DNA of 64,000 nucleotides from Paraburkholderia flava (lineage in GTDB: Bacteria; Pseudomonadota; Gammaproteobacteria; Burkholderiales; Burkholderiaceae). A program made the position numbers and the translations under genes. Every line of letters starts with the position of its first letter. Position 1 is the first letter of the stretch. This document shows, in pieces, positions 40,901-55,149 of this stretch. Under the pieces are notes generated by a model. It saw only the letters and a list, made by a program, of their open reading frames with translations, searched no databases and was not told where the DNA came from. The stretch is from the NCBI RefSeq assembly GCF_004359985.1, contig NZ_SMRO01000005.1, positions 1-64,000 on the forward strand, in the 5' to 3' direction.

Positions 40901-41034
40901 CCGAATTCCGGCGGTTCCCCGGCACACGACGCCGGAAGCCCGATCGCCCGCGCGGCTGCACACCCAGCACAGCGGATGGCGAAAACAACAAATGGTTTTA
41001 ACGGCCACCCCGGCCCCTTTCAGACGGTGTCCCC

Positions 41035-45738
<4,704 letters not shown>

Positions 45739-45854
45739 TTCGAGTCCGTACTCGCGACGCAACGACCGACGCAACGAAGAAGACAAAGCGCCCGCCGCAG
45801 CGAATGCGGTGGGCGCCGCTCCCCTCACCGAATACCGATAGACACGAGAACCAC

Positions 45855-47321
45855 ATGGGCAAGGCAACCGGCTTTCTCGAGTTCGAACGCCGCCACGAGG
45901 CGTACGAAGCTCCGCTCACGCGTGTGAAGCACTACAAGGAATTCGTGTCGGCACTGACCGACGACGAAGCGAAGATCCAGGGCGCACGCTGCATGGACTG
46001 CGGCATCCCGTTCTGCAACAACGGCTGCCCGGTCAACAACATCATCCCGGACTTCAACGACCTGGTGTTCCATCAGGACTGGAAGAACGCGATCGAAGTG
46101 CTGCACTCGACGAACAACTTCCCCGAGTTCACGGGCCGCATCTGCCCGGCGCCGTGCGAAGCGGCGTGCACGCTCGGCATCAACAACGACCCGGTCGGCA
46201 TCAAGTCGATCGAACACGCGATCATCGACAAGGCGTGGTCCGAAGGCTGGGTTGCCCCGCAGCCGCCGAAGCACAAGACCGGCAAGAAGGTCGCCGTCGT
46301 CGGGTCGGGGCCTGCGGGTCTCGCGGTCGCGCAGCAGCTTGGGCGCGCGGGTCACGACGTGACGGTGTTCGAGAAGAACGACCGGATTGGCGGGCTGCTG
46401 CGTTACGGCATCCCTGACTTCAAGCTCGAGAAGTGGCTGATCGATCGCCGCATGCGTCAGATGGAAGCGGAAGGCGTGACGTTCCGCCCGAACGTGTTCG
46501 TCGGCCGCGACGCGCTGCCTGCGTACATCGGCAACACCGCGAAGGAAACCGTTACGCCCGAAGAGCTGAAGGAACAGTTCGACGCGGTCGTGATCACCGG
46601 CGGTTCGGAAACGCCGCGCGACCTGCCGGTGCCGGGCCGCGACCTCGCGGGCATTCACTACGCGATGGAATTCCTGCCGCAGCAGAACAAGATCAACGCA
46701 GGCGACAAGGTTGTCGATCAACTGCTCGCGAAGGGCAAGCATGTCGTCGTGATCGGCGGCGGCGATACCGGCTCCGACTGCGTCGGCACGTCGAACCGTC
46801 ACGGCGCGAAGGACGTCACGCAGTTCGAACTGCTGCCGCAGCCGCCGGAAGAAGAGAACAAGCCGCTCGTGTGGCCGTACTGGCCGATCAAGCTGCGCAC
46901 GTCGTCGTCGCATGACGAGGGCTGCGAGCGCGACTGGTCGGTGGCGACGAAGCGCTTCGAAGGCAAGAACGGCAAGGTCGAAAAGCTGGTGGCCGTACGC
47001 GTCGAATGGAAGGACGGCAAGATGCAGGAAGTGCCGGGCTCCGAGTTCGACATGAAGGCCGACCTCGTGCTGCTCGCGATGGGCTTCACGCAGCCGGTGT
47101 CGCCGGTACTCGAAGCGTTCGGCGTCGACAAGGATGCACGCGGCAACGTGCGCGCGGCGACCGAAGGCGACAAGGCGTACTACACGTCGGTCGACAAGGT
47201 GTTCACTGCAGGCGATATGCGTCGCGGTCAGTCGCTCGTCGTGTGGGCGATTCGTGAAGGCCGTCAGTGCGCGCGTTCGGTCGATGCGTACCTGATGGGG
47301 CATTCGGATCTGCCGCGCTAA
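45855..47321 (+). CDS. gltD: Glutamate synthase (NADPH) small subunit
   Basis: GltD takes electrons from NADPH through FAD and iron-sulfur clusters to GltB. From the ATG at 45855 it has 488 residues ([18 protein letters not shown]). Iron-sulfur cysteines are visible in [18 protein letters not shown] and [13 protein letters not shown]. The FAD site follows ([17 protein letters not shown] near 150) and then the NADPH site ([17 protein letters not shown] near 300). Earlier in-frame starts lie inside gltB and are rejected. Confidence 0.97.
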   Translation: MGKATGFLEFERRHEAYEAPLTRVKHYKEFVSALTDDEAKIQGARCMDCGIPFCNNGCPVNNIIPDFNDLVFHQDWKNAIEVLHSTNNFPEFTGRICPAPCEAACTLGINNDPVGIKSIEHAIIDKAWSEGWVAPQPPKHKTGKKVAVVGSGPAGLAVAQQLGRAGHDVTVFEKNDRIGGLLRYGIPDFKLEKWLIDRRMRQMEAEGVTFRPNVFVGRDALPAYIGNTAKETVTPEELKEQFDAVVITGGSETPRDLPVPGRDLAGIHYAMEFLPQQNKINAGDKVVDQLLAKGKHVVVIGGGDTGSDCVGTSNRHGAKDVTQFELLPQPPEEENKPLVWPYWPIKLRTSSSHDEGCERDWSVATKRFEGKNGKVEKLVAVRVEWKDGKMQEVPGSEFDMKADLVLLAMGFTQPVSPVLEAFGVDKDARGNVRAATEGDKAYYTSVDKVFTAGDMRRGQSLVVWAIREGRQCARSVDAYLMGHSDLPR

Positions 47322-47330
47322 GCGATCGAT

Positions 47331-47428
47331 AACCGGCACGAAATTGTGCCGGTCCTGTTTGCAGGATAGGTGGAGACGACGCAGTAAAAAGCCGGGCGCC
47401 CGTTGGGGCGACCCGGCTTTTCTTTTTT
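47331..47428. terminator. Terminator region between gltD and the D-amino-acid dehydrogenase gene
   Basis: A first hairpin pairs ACCGGCAC with GTGCCGGT (47333-47354). A second pairs AAAAGCCGGG and GCCC with GGGC and CCGGCTTTT (about 47388-47421) with T runs on both strands, so it can end both convergent messages. Confidence 0.75.
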
Positions 47429-47447
47429 TGCGTTGGAGTCGTCGCGG

Positions 47448-48716
47448 CTACGCGCGCTTATAACGCGCGAGCGTGAGCCCATCGAGATCGAGTTCGGGCA
47501 CGCGCTGCGTCACCAGATCGGCGACGACGCGCCCCGAGCCGAGCGACATCGCCCAGCCAGTCGAGCCGTGTCCGAGGTTGATCCACAGATTGCCGATGCC
47601 CGACGGTCCGAGCAGCGGCGCGCCGTCCGGCGTCATCGGCCGACGTCCGACCCAGAAGTGTGCGGACGTTGGCTTGGCTGCACGCGGGAACCAGTCGTCG
47701 AGCACTTTCATCAGCGTGTGCAGTGCCTGTTCGCGCAGCGTCGCGCGACCGTTGCTGAGTTCGGCCGTACCGGCCACGCGCAGGTTCGGGCCGAATCGTG
47801 TGATCGCGGTTTTCAGCGATTCGTCCATCAATGCGGCACGCGGTGCTTTTTCATCGTCGATGACCGGAAGCGTCGCCGAGTAACCCTTCACCGGATACAG
47901 CGGCACCTTCACGCCGAGCGCCGCAAGCAACGGTGCGCTGTCGACACCCAGCGCGACCACGACCGCATCCGCCGCGAGCCGTTCCTTGCCGCGCGCACTG
48001 TCGATCCGCACGCCATGCACAGCACCACCCTGCACGTCGAGTCCTGCGACCTGAGTCTCGAAGCGAAACTGCACCCCGGCCTTCTCGCACAACGCACGTA
48101 GCTCGCGGGTGAAGCGTGCGCAGTCGCCGGCTTCGTCGTCGGGCAGGTAGAGGCCCGACACGGGCGTCTGTCGCGCCCAGCGCAGACCCGGTTCGATCGT
48201 CGCGCATTCGGCGGCGCTCACCTCGCGATGCGGGACACCGGCATCGCGCAGCACCGCGAGCGCGGGCTGCGCGAGTTCGACGTCGTAGTCGCTGCGAAAG
48301 AGCTGCAGATAGCCTTTGCTGCGACCATATTCGAACGGATAGCGCGAACGGAATTCGTGCAGACACGCGCGGCTGTAGTACGCGATGCGCTGCATCCGCT
48401 GCTTGTTCACGCGGAACCGCGCGAGATCGCATTCGCGGAACCAGCGCGCGATCCAGCGCCACTGCGCCGGGTCGAACGTCGGCCGGAAGATCAGCGGCGA
48501 TGCGGGCTGGAACATGTATTTCGCGATCTTCGCGGGCATGCCGGGTGCGGCCCACGGTGTCACGTAGCCAGGCGCGATCACGCCGGCATTGCCGAAGCTC
48601 GTCGACAGCGCGACGTCGACCTCGCGTTCGATTACCGTCACATCGCAGCCGCATTCGCGCAGATAGAAAGCGGTCGCGACACCGATCACGCCGCCGCCGA
48701 GTACGATCGTTTTCAT
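47448..48716 (-). CDS. dadA: D-amino-acid dehydrogenase (DadA-like)
   Basis: DadA-type flavoproteins oxidise D-amino acids to 2-oxo acids at the inner membrane. The 422 residues begin with the FAD site IVLGGGVIGVATAFYL and the segment STSFGNAGVIAPGYVTPWAAPGMP typical of DadA. The C-terminal FAD contact GHGSTGWAMSLGSGRVVAD is present. It follows an MFS transporter gene by fourteen bases on the same strand, so the pair probably imports and oxidises one substrate. Many Burkholderiaceae hold several DadA paralogues, so the exact substrate is unknown. Confidence 0.88.
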   Translation of the reverse strand: MKTIVLGGGVIGVATAFYLRECGCDVTVIEREVDVALSTSFGNAGVIAPGYVTPWAAPGMPAKIAKYMFQPASPLIFRPTFDPAQWRWIARWFRECDLARFRVNKQRMQRIAYYSRACLHEFRSRYPFEYGRSKGYLQLFRSDYDVELAQPALAVLRDAGVPHREVSAAECATIEPGLRWARQTPVSGLYLPDDEAGDCARFTRELRALCEKAGVQFRFETQVAGLDVQGGAVHGVRIDSARGKERLAADAVVVALGVDSAPLLAALGVKVPLYPVKGYSATLPVIDDEKAPRAALMDESLKTAITRFGPNLRVAGTAELSNGRATLREQALHTLMKVLDDWFPRAAKPTSAHFWVGRRPMTPDGAPLLGPSGIGNLWINLGHGSTGWAMSLGSGRVVADLVTQRVPELDLDGLTLARYKRA

Positions 48717-48730
48717 GGCGTGGCCGACGG

Positions 48731-49996
48731 TCAGGGAGCGGGAGCGGTAGTGGTTTCCGCGAGCGATTTCCCGCGCGTCTCAGGCAGGCAAAGCGCCGAC
48801 ACGATGACGAGCAGATAGCCCGACCCCGCGACGATCCCCATCGCCTTCACGAGCGTCGTGGTCTGCGACAGCGTACCGACGAGAATCGGAAAGAACGAGC
48901 CGAGCCCCCGGCCGAGGTTGTAGCAGAACCCCTGACCTGAACCCCGGATCGCATTCGGATACAGCTCCGACAGATACGCACCGACGCCCGCGAAAATCCC
49001 CTGCACGACGATGCCGAGCGGGAAGCCGAGCAACAGCATTGCGCCGTCGGTGATCGGCAGCATCGTGTAGGCCATGCCGATCGCGAACGAGCCGATCGCG
49101 AACAGCACGAACGACGCGCGCCGGCCGATCCGGTCGCACAGGATCGCACCGACGATATACCCGCAAAACGACCCGACGATCAGCACGACGAGATACCCGC
49201 TCGTGTTGAACACCGACAGATGCCGGACGGTTTTGAGATAGGTCGGCAGCCAGGTCGTGATCGCGTAGTAGCCGCCGAGCATGCCGGTGCACAGCGCGCT
49301 GCCGAGCAGCGTGGTTTTCAGATGCGGATACGAAAAGATCTGCAGGAAGTGCGACGTGTCGAAGCCGTTGTCGCGTGCGCGGCGAGTCGCGATATAGATA
49401 TCGGGGTCGCTGACGTTGCGGCGGATGTAGAGGATCCACAGCGCGGGCAGCAGGCCGATCCAGAAGCACGCGCGCCATGCGTACTGCTCGGGCAGCAGCG
49501 CGAAGAACGCCCAGTACAGGATCGCGGCGGCACCCCAGCCGAACGACCAGCTGCTCTGCACGGTGCCGACCGCTTTCGCGCGATGCTGCGGCGAGCGGAT
49601 CGTCTCGGCCATCATGATCGTCACCACCGACCATTCACCGCCGAAGCCGAAGCCCTGCAGCGTGCGTGTGGTGAGCAACTCCCAGAACGAATTCGTGAAA
49701 CCGGACAGGCACGTGAACACGGCGAACGTCGCGATGGTCCATTGCAGCACGCGAATGCGGCCGTAGCGGTCGGCTAGAATGCCGGCGAGCCAGCCGCCGA
49801 GCGCCGACGAGATCAGCGAGCCGGTCGCGATCATGCCGGCCTCGCTTTTCGTCATGCCCCATGTGGCGATCAGGGTTGGGATCAGGAACGAGTAGATCAT
49901 GAAGTCGAACGCATCGACTGCATAACCGCCGAAGCCGGCATACAGCGTGCGCCGTTCGCGGGTCGTCAACTCGGTGAACCACTGGAACGATCCCAT
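48731..49996 (-). CDS. MFS transporter of the metabolite:H+ symporter type
   Basis: A secondary transporter with about twelve membrane segments. From the ATG at 49996, preceded by AGGAGGAG, the protein has 421 residues (MGSFQWFTELTTRERRTLYAG). The GYAVDAFDFMIYSFLIP segment in helix 1, the loop motif GWLAGILADRYGRIRVL and the GGEWSV segment of helix 4 are typical of the sugar/aromatic-acid/sialate symporter families. The partner dadA gene suggests an amino-acid-derived substrate, but this is inference. A longer start at 50068 lacks a ribosome site. Confidence 0.86.
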   Translation of the reverse strand: MGSFQWFTELTTRERRTLYAGFGGYAVDAFDFMIYSFLIPTLIATWGMTKSEAGMIATGSLISSALGGWLAGILADRYGRIRVLQWTIATFAVFTCLSGFTNSFWELLTTRTLQGFGFGGEWSVVTIMMAETIRSPQHRAKAVGTVQSSWSFGWGAAAILYWAFFALLPEQYAWRACFWIGLLPALWILYIRRNVSDPDIYIATRRARDNGFDTSHFLQIFSYPHLKTTLLGSALCTGMLGGYYAITTWLPTYLKTVRHLSVFNTSGYLVVLIVGSFCGYIVGAILCDRIGRRASFVLFAIGSFAIGMAYTMLPITDGAMLLLGFPLGIVVQGIFAGVGAYLSELYPNAIRGSGQGFCYNLGRGLGSFFPILVGTLSQTTTLVKAMGIVAGSGYLLVIVSALCLPETRGKSLAETTTAPAP

Positions 49997-50161
49997 TATT
50001 TTTGTCTCCTCCTGTCTTGCCCGAGCGGCGGCGTGCGCCACGGTGGCCCCCATTTTACGGTGCGTCATTCCGCATAATCCAGTCGGAATAAAAAGAAGCG
50101 GAGCGCGGGGTGGCAGCCAGTAGGACGATTCGAGGGGGCCTATGATGGCCGGTAAATTTCC

Positions 50162-50182
50162 TTACCGTATGTTGCACGGTAA
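50162..50182. promoter_or_regulatory. Palindromic operator candidate between the MFS and phosphatase-like genes
   Basis: TTACCGT (50162-50168) and ACGGTAA (50176-50182) are perfect inverted repeats around seven bases, set in AT-rich flanks. The spacing is that of a dimeric repressor site. It lies in the divergent gap, about 170 bases upstream of the MFS gene and 90 upstream of the phosphatase-like gene. No regulator gene is adjacent. Confidence 0.5.
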
Positions 50183-50274
50183 TTTTAATTTGCCACGATC
50201 CCTGTAAACTTTGCCGATCCGCGTGCGCTGCATGCGAATCTTCGACTTCCCCTGCGCGCGAGCGCTTACTCCGG

Positions 50275-51234
50275 ATGGCTCGAACCATGAATCTCACTGC
50301 GACAGCGCGCGCTTTGGCTCTCTCCGCTGCGCGGCAACGCAGCTTCGCGACGCGCGAACCGGCCGCCGGGAGCATCGACGGGGCCCGGCGCGCGTGGCTG
50401 AAGGGCACCGGCGCGCTCGCGCTGTCCGGGCTCGCGGGCACGCTGCTCACGGGCTGCGGCGGCTCGATTGAAGCCGATGCGGCGCCGACGCCGCGTCTCG
50501 CGTCGGTGGCGAATTTTCGCGATGTCGGCGGCGCGGCCGAAGGCTATACGACCGTCGACGGCGCGCGCGTGCAGCGCGGCCGCTTCTATCGTTCGAGCGC
50601 GCTGACGGCCAATGCCGCCGACAAGGCCGTCCTCGACACGCTCACGATCGCCGTCGACTATGACCTGCGCACGCCAGCCGAGATCGCGCAGTCGCCGGAC
50701 GTAATGCCGGCGGGCGCCGCGTATGTCAGTCTCAATATCGACGGCACGTCCGAGCCGCCGCAGATGTCGCCCGCCACGTCCGCGGACGCGGTCGCGATGA
50801 TGGAAGGGCTGTGGCGCAGCTTCGTGAACGGCACCGCGCAGCGCGCGGGGTTCGGCGCGCTGCTCACGCGTCTCGCGAACACGCCGGGCGCGCAGCTCTT
50901 TCACTGCGACGACGGCAAGGACATTTCGGGATGGGTCTCGGCGGTACTGCTGAGCATCGCGAACGTTCCGTTCGACGTCGTGATGCAGGACTACCTGCTG
51001 ACGAACACCTATCTCGCCACGTCGACGCAAACCACGCTCGCGGTGATCCGCGCGCAGCAGGGCGATGCGGCGGCGACGGCTGCGGTGCCGCTGCACAGCG
51101 CGCAGGCGAGCTTCCTGCAGGCTGCCGTCGATCAGGTGCAGGCGAGCTACAGCACGATGAACGGGTATCTCACCACCGGCCTGGGTTTGTCGCAGGGCAC
51201 GATCGGACTGCTGCGCGCACGGCTCGTTAGCTGA
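50275..51234 (+). CDS. Tat-exported lipoprotein, tyrosine-phosphatase fold without the catalytic arginine
   Basis: The 319 residues carry a twin-arginine signal (ARRAWLKGTGALALSGLAGT) ending in a lipobox LLTGC near residue 61, so the product is probably an exported lipoprotein. The rest resembles the bacterial Y_phosphatase3 family: SVANFRDVGG, GRFYRSSAL and DYDLRTPAEIA, with the loop FHCDDGKDISGW. In active members the loop is HCTAGKDRTGW. Cys211 is kept, but the CX5R arginine is Ile217. It may be a pseudophosphatase or bind another ligand. It is transcribed alone. Confidence 0.8.
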   Translation: MARTMNLTATARALALSAARQRSFATREPAAGSIDGARRAWLKGTGALALSGLAGTLLTGCGGSIEADAAPTPRLASVANFRDVGGAAEGYTTVDGARVQRGRFYRSSALTANAADKAVLDTLTIAVDYDLRTPAEIAQSPDVMPAGAAYVSLNIDGTSEPPQMSPATSADAVAMMEGLWRSFVNGTAQRAGFGALLTRLANTPGAQLFHCDDGKDISGWVSAVLLSIANVPFDVVMQDYLLTNTYLATSTQTTLAVIRAQQGDAAATAAVPLHSAQASFLQAAVDQVQASYSTMNGYLTTGLGLSQGTIGLLRARLVS

Positions 51235-51270
51235 GCGTAGCGTTGCGCATCGTGCGTGCGATGCGTGTGC

Positions 51271-51309
51271 AAAAAAAACGAAAAAAACGGCCCGGTCGCC
51301 GTGCCGGGC
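51271..51309 (-). terminator. Intrinsic terminator after the histidine kinase gene
   Basis: On the minus strand GCCCGG (51309-51304) pairs with CCGGGC (51295-51290) around CACGGCGA, followed by CG and two T runs (51287-51271). A smaller hairpin GCATCG/CGATGC (51247-51264) could serve the + strand gene. Confidence 0.65.
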
Positions 51310-51475
51310 GAACGGACCGAAGGGGGTGGCTCACAGAGCCAGCCCGCACTATACCCACGGCTTCACAGGGAGAGGGGCATCGGTAAGGCCGGGTAAGCAA
51401 GCGGCCTCGCGATGCAAGAAAGCGGAATATCCGGCGCGCGGTTTTTGACTCAGATGAGCAAGTCGCGCGAATGAT

Positions 51476-52894
51476 TCAAGCCAGCGCTTTTGCGCGCTCC
51501 TGCGGATCTGTCTTCTGCGAACCGTTCGACGCCTGCGCACCTTGCGAACGATCCGCACGCTCGCCGCGATTCGTGACCGCCTCGATCCGCTCGACCCCGC
51601 TACGTTCCGGCCGCACTTCCTGCGCGACCGGCAACACGATCTGAATCCACAGCCCACCGTCCGGATGGTTGCGCACGTCGCAGCGTCCGCCGCGATCGTG
51701 CGCGAGCCGCGCGACGATCGCGAGACCCAGCCCGCAGTGACCGTCGCCGCCGCGCGCCGCATCGAGTCGCACGAACGGCTTCATCGCGGCTGCGATGCGA
51801 TCCTCGGCGATGCCGTCGCCATGATCGCGCACGCTGACAATCCAGTGACGACCGTCGCGCACCGTCGAAATCTCGACCGGCGGCGCGCCGTGTTCGAGCG
51901 CGTTGTCGACGAGGTTCGTGATCAACCGGTCCAGCGTCGTGCGCGGCAGCGTGAAGGCCGGGCCAGCCTGCAGATCGAGTGAGAACAGCGGTTCGTCGTC
52001 TAGCGCTTCGCCGGAGGAGAATTGCTCGCGCAGGAATGTTTCCACTTCGACGGGCGGTCCTGCATCGGCGGCCTGGCCCGCGAACTCCAGAAACTGCTGG
52101 ACGATGTTCGTCAGCGAATCGATGTCGCGGATGAAGTCGGTGCGCTCGCGCTCCGCCGTGAGCACGCTCGCGCGCAGCTTCAGGCGCGTGAGCGGCGCCT
52201 TCAAATCGTGTGCGACGCCGGCGAGCATCACCGCCTGATCGTCGTCGGCTTCGTTCAGGCGCCGCATCATGCCGTTGAACGAACCGATCAGGTCGCGCAG
52301 TTCGCGCGGTCCCTGCTCGTCGATCGGTTCGGGCCGGCCACCGTCGCCGAATGCGCGGGCCGTATCGGCGACGCGCGACAGCGGCCGCTGCATCTGCCAT
52401 GCGGCGGCGAGCGACAGGATCAACGCCGCGACCAGCATCGTGCCCGCTTCGACAAAGAAGTGCGGCTGCGGCGGGAGATCGACCGGCGCGACGATCCACA
52501 TCGGCTTGTCGGGGAAGCGCACCCAGATGCGCGGCGGCTGCGCGTCGTCGGCGACGATCTGCGTACCGACCGGCAGATTGTTGAGCAGGTTCTGACGCAG
52601 CTCGACGAGCGGTGGCTGGATCGGCGTGCGCAGATGCACGGCGCCCGGCATGTTCCACGTCGGCACGAGATGCACGCGCAGTGCGGGCGCGAGTTCCGCG
52701 CCGTTCGACGACGATTCGCCGTTCGCCGCGTGCAGCACGAGCAGCATGCCGCGCGCGAAGCCGTCGATCTCGTGACGCGGCGGCTGCCGCACGACCAGCA
52801 CGAACCAGCCCGCCTGCACGGCGAGCAGCAGCACGGTCGACAGCAGCGCCATCCGGCCGAACAGCGAGTTCAGCGGATTTTTCATGAGCTTCAT
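51476..52894 (-). CDS. Sensor histidine kinase, EnvZ/RisS-like
   Basis: An inner-membrane sensor that phosphorylates a partner regulator. The 472 residues show a first membrane helix (about 15-35), a periplasmic region of about 110 residues, a second helix near 150-168 and a HAMP domain (RPLSRVADTARAFGDGG). The H box GVAHDLKAPLTRLKLR follows near 230, then the N box LITNLVDNALEHG and the G boxes DHGDGIAED and GHCGLGLAIVARLA. The Pro- and Gln-rich last 40 residues have no clear role. It overlaps the upstream regulator gene by four bases. The signal is unknown. Confidence 0.9.
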   Translation of the reverse strand: MKLMKNPLNSLFGRMALLSTVLLLAVQAGWFVLVVRQPPRHEIDGFARGMLLVLHAANGESSSNGAELAPALRVHLVPTWNMPGAVHLRTPIQPPLVELRQNLLNNLPVGTQIVADDAQPPRIWVRFPDKPMWIVAPVDLPPQPHFFVEAGTMLVAALILSLAAAWQMQRPLSRVADTARAFGDGGRPEPIDEQGPRELRDLIGSFNGMMRRLNEADDDQAVMLAGVAHDLKAPLTRLKLRASVLTAERERTDFIRDIDSLTNIVQQFLEFAGQAADAGPPVEVETFLREQFSSGEALDDEPLFSLDLQAGPAFTLPRTTLDRLITNLVDNALEHGAPPVEISTVRDGRHWIVSVRDHGDGIAEDRIAAAMKPFVRLDAARGGDGHCGLGLAIVARLAHDRGGRCDVRNHPDGGLWIQIVLPVAQEVRPERSGVERIEAVTNRGERADRSQGAQASNGSQKTDPQERAKALA

Positions 52895-53709
52895 GAGCTT
52901 GCCGCCGTGCCGGTGTCGCGGTTGCTGTCGTTACCGTCGCTGCCGCCATCCGTTGCCGGGGGCGGGGATTCTGCCTCGGAGGAATCCGGGGAGTCGAGGC
53001 CTGCGTCGGAAGCATCCGGCACGAACACATAACCCTTGCTGCGCACGGTCTGCACATAACGCGGATTCGACGGATCGTCTTCGATCACGCGACGCAGCCG
53101 CCAGATCGGCACGTCGAGACTGCGGTCGCGGAACGCGAGGTCGTCGCGATGCACGAGGTCGTGAATCAGCGCACGCGACAGCACCTTGTACGGCTGCGTG
53201 CTGAAAATTTTCAGCAGCGCGAATTCGCTGTCGCGCAGCGTGACGCGCGCGCCGTCGCGCAGCAGCGTGCGGGTCGCGTAGTCGAGTTCGAACGGGCCGA
53301 AGCGATAGCGCTCGCGGGCTTCCGGCGCACTCGGCGTCGCCGGGCCGCGTCGTCGCAGCACGGCGTGGATGCGCACCAGCAGTTCGCGCGGATCGTACGG
53401 CTTCGTGATGTAGTCGTCGGCACCGAGCGACAGCCCCGCGATCCGGTCGGCCACCGTGCCGCGCGCGGACGCGAAGATCACCGGGATGTCGTCGCCGGCT
53501 TCGCGCAGCGCGGCGAGCGCGCGCATGCCATCCGTCTTCGGCATCATGATGTCGAGCACGACCACCGACGGACGCTCTCTTTCGAGGCGCCGTTTGAGGT
53601 GCGTGCCATCGTGCAATACGGATACGTCGAGCCCGTTCGACTGCAGGAACCGGCACAACAGATCGCGTACCACGGCATCGTCGTCGACGATCAGGACCTG
53701 TGGATTCAT
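52891..53709 (-). CDS. OmpR-family response regulator (paired with the kinase)
   Basis: The 272 residues have a receiver domain (1-120) with the acidic pair DDD at 9-11, the phospho-acceptor aspartate in VVLDIMMP near 52 and the lysine in TKPYDP near 105. A winged-helix DNA-binding domain follows (about 135-235), with SLDVPIWRLRRVIEDDPSNPRYV and a C-terminal GYVFVPD. A Ser/Asp/Pro-rich tail of about 35 residues ends the protein. It is closely related to the regulator encoded at 55957-56721 and lies behind tandem 10-bp repeats (53752-53769). Confidence 0.92.
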   Translation of the reverse strand: MNPQVLIVDDDAVVRDLLCRFLQSNGLDVSVLHDGTHLKRRLERERPSVVVLDIMMPKTDGMRALAALREAGDDIPVIFASARGTVADRIAGLSLGADDYITKPYDPRELLVRIHAVLRRRGPATPSAPEARERYRFGPFELDYATRTLLRDGARVTLRDSEFALLKIFSTQPYKVLSRALIHDLVHRDDLAFRDRSLDVPIWRLRRVIEDDPSNPRYVQTVRSKGYVFVPDASDAGLDSPDSSEAESPPPATDGGSDGNDSNRDTGTAASS

Positions 53710-53751
53710 CGCGAAATTCTAAGCTGGCCGGCGCCCCCTGCGGACGCCGGC

Positions 53752-53769
53752 TTTCTTACCTTTGCTTAC
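53752..53769. promoter_or_regulatory. Tandem 10-bp repeats upstream of the first OmpR regulator gene
   Basis: TTTCTTAC (53752-53759) and TTGCTTAC (53762-53769) are direct repeats with a period of exactly 10 bases, 43 to 60 bases upstream of the ATG of the regulator gene. OmpR-family dimers bind head-to-tail repeats of about one helical turn, so this is a plausible autoregulatory site. Confidence 0.5.
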
Positions 53770-54002
53770 ATCATCGCATAGCAAGACGTGGCGCCCTTTT
53801 GCGCGGGCTTGCACGCGTCCGCACGGGTCTGCGGAAAGTTTTTGAGCGGCTTCGCAACGCGAAGTAAGCGCCACAGGAAATCGCGCGCTGCTTCGCGCAT
53901 TGCGCACAGGGCCACCGCGCGAAGATTCACCTCGCAATACGTCGATCGAGGAGCGTTCGTGATCGACGCAGCATCGATTCCATCCCTTTCGCGAGGTTCG
54001 TC

Positions 54003-54200
54003 ATGAACAACACCGTTGGCTCACATCACTCCACCTTTCCGCCGGTCACGCATCCGCAGCCAGCCGCCAGGCCCGCAGCGACGACAGCAGGCAACACCGC
54101 ACATCCGTCCACGGAAGCTGCAGAGCCTGCAGCCGGCTCCACGACGATGCCGTCTCTGCCGACCGGCCTCGTCGGTCATCACGTCGACACTACCGCATAA
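54003..54200 (+). CDS. Small Pro/Ala/Thr-rich protein, unknown
   Basis: An ATG with a GAGG site nine bases upstream opens 65 residues, rich in Pro, Ala, Thr and His with no signal peptide, membrane helix or recognisable motif. It lies twelve bases ahead of a lipoprotein gene on the same strand. Low complexity makes homology hard to judge and it may be a chance ORF. An overlapping reading frame (54016-54216) looks less plausible because it is more basic and lacks a ribosome site. Confidence 0.4.
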   Translation: MNNTVGSHHSTFPPVTHPQPAARPAATTAGNTAHPSTEAAEPAAGSTTMPSLPTGLVGHHVDTTA

Positions 54201-54212
54201 CGCGGGGCGCCG

Positions 54213-54419
54213 GTGACCAGATCGATTTTTCGTCGGAGCGTGGTGCGCATGGCGCGGCTCGCAGCGGGTTCGCTGCTGTGCGCGATGGTGTTGCCGCTCG
54301 GCGGCTGCGGCGTTGCCGCGCTGCCGTGCCGGGTCGCATCGGCCACGCTGAAGATTATCCCTGTCGTCGGACATACGGCGGCCACGCCGTTCGACGCCTG
54401 TTCCTCCGCCATCGACTAA
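54213..54419 (+). CDS. Small lipoprotein, resembles DUF6726, GTG start
   Basis: The 68 residues begin with a basic stretch and a hydrophobic signal ending in the lipobox LGGC (Cys32). The mature part is only about 37 residues with ALPCRVASATLKIIPVVGH and ends DACSSAID. Two further cysteines could form a disulfide. I recall similar short lipoproteins in Burkholderiaceae under DUF6726, without known function. An ATG at 54249 would shorten the signal. It leads into the next gene after four bases. Confidence 0.7.
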   Translation: MTRSIFRRSVVRMARLAAGSLLCAMVLPLGGCGVAALPCRVASATLKIIPVVGHTAATPFDACSSAID

Positions 54420-54423
54420 TACG

Positions 54424-55149
54424 ATGAAACGAGCGTTGCTTGCGGGCGTCGCTGCATGGGTTGCGTCGACGCTGCCGATTCCCGTCGACGCGCAGGGGCC
54501 GCACAGTCCCTCCGCGCATTTGAGCCATACCGCAGCGACCGCGCGCCGCGCGTCCGACGACGCGCGCACGCGCGCCGAGCCGACGCCGTTCGGGTTTCGC
54601 GGCATCCCGCTCGGCGTCACGCTCGACGCGTTGCGCGCAAGCCGGATCGTGCGCGCGACGCCGCCTGCCAGCGAGCTCGTCTGCGAAACCGACGTGAGCG
54701 CGGGGGCGCTCGGCATGCGTCTGAAGGCGGAGGACAGTCTGATCGTCGCGTGCCGCTGGGCGCATCGCGGCAACAACGGCTGGCATATGTCGCGCGCGGT
54801 CGTCGACGGCGCACCTGCCGATGAACACGTGCTGCGTTTCGCGCGCGCGTCCGGCGATGAGCCGCTACGGCTGTTCGAGATTTCATTCGTCGTCGACGGC
54901 GTGACCGCGGCGGATCTGCGCAGCGCGCTCGCCGTGCGCTACGGCACGCCGCGCATGCTGACCAGCACAGCCGACGCGAGTGCGCCCGCGTTACCCGTGT
55001 ACGTGTGGGAGAACGCGGTCAGCTCGATCACGTTGTGTCTGCTGCCCGCGAGCGGCAACGGCACGCTGACGTATCTGCTGAAGGATCCCGATGCGCGGCT
55101 CAAGTCGGTCGAGCGGCTCTGGCAGGACGGTCTGCCTGAGACGGGTTGA
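54424..55149 (+). CDS. Exported protein of unknown function
   Basis: The 241 residues start with a signal peptide cleaved near VDAQ-G (about residue 24). After a His/Ser/Arg-rich linker, PFGFRGIPLGVTLDALRAS (from about residue 58) and a later half (LFEISFVVDGVTAADLRSALAVRYGTP) look like paired alpha-beta units of a small periplasmic fold. Two cysteines occur in the mature part (VCETD, VACRW) and one near the C-terminus. The family is not recognised. It lies in a run of exported proteins upstream of the FlgH-like gene. Confidence 0.72.
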   Translation: MKRALLAGVAAWVASTLPIPVDAQGPHSPSAHLSHTAATARRASDDARTRAEPTPFGFRGIPLGVTLDALRASRIVRATPPASELVCETDVSAGALGMRLKAEDSLIVACRWAHRGNNGWHMSRAVVDGAPADEHVLRFARASGDEPLRLFEISFVVDGVTAADLRSALAVRYGTPRMLTSTADASAPALPVYVWENAVSSITLCLLPASGNGTLTYLLKDPDARLKSVERLWQDGLPETG

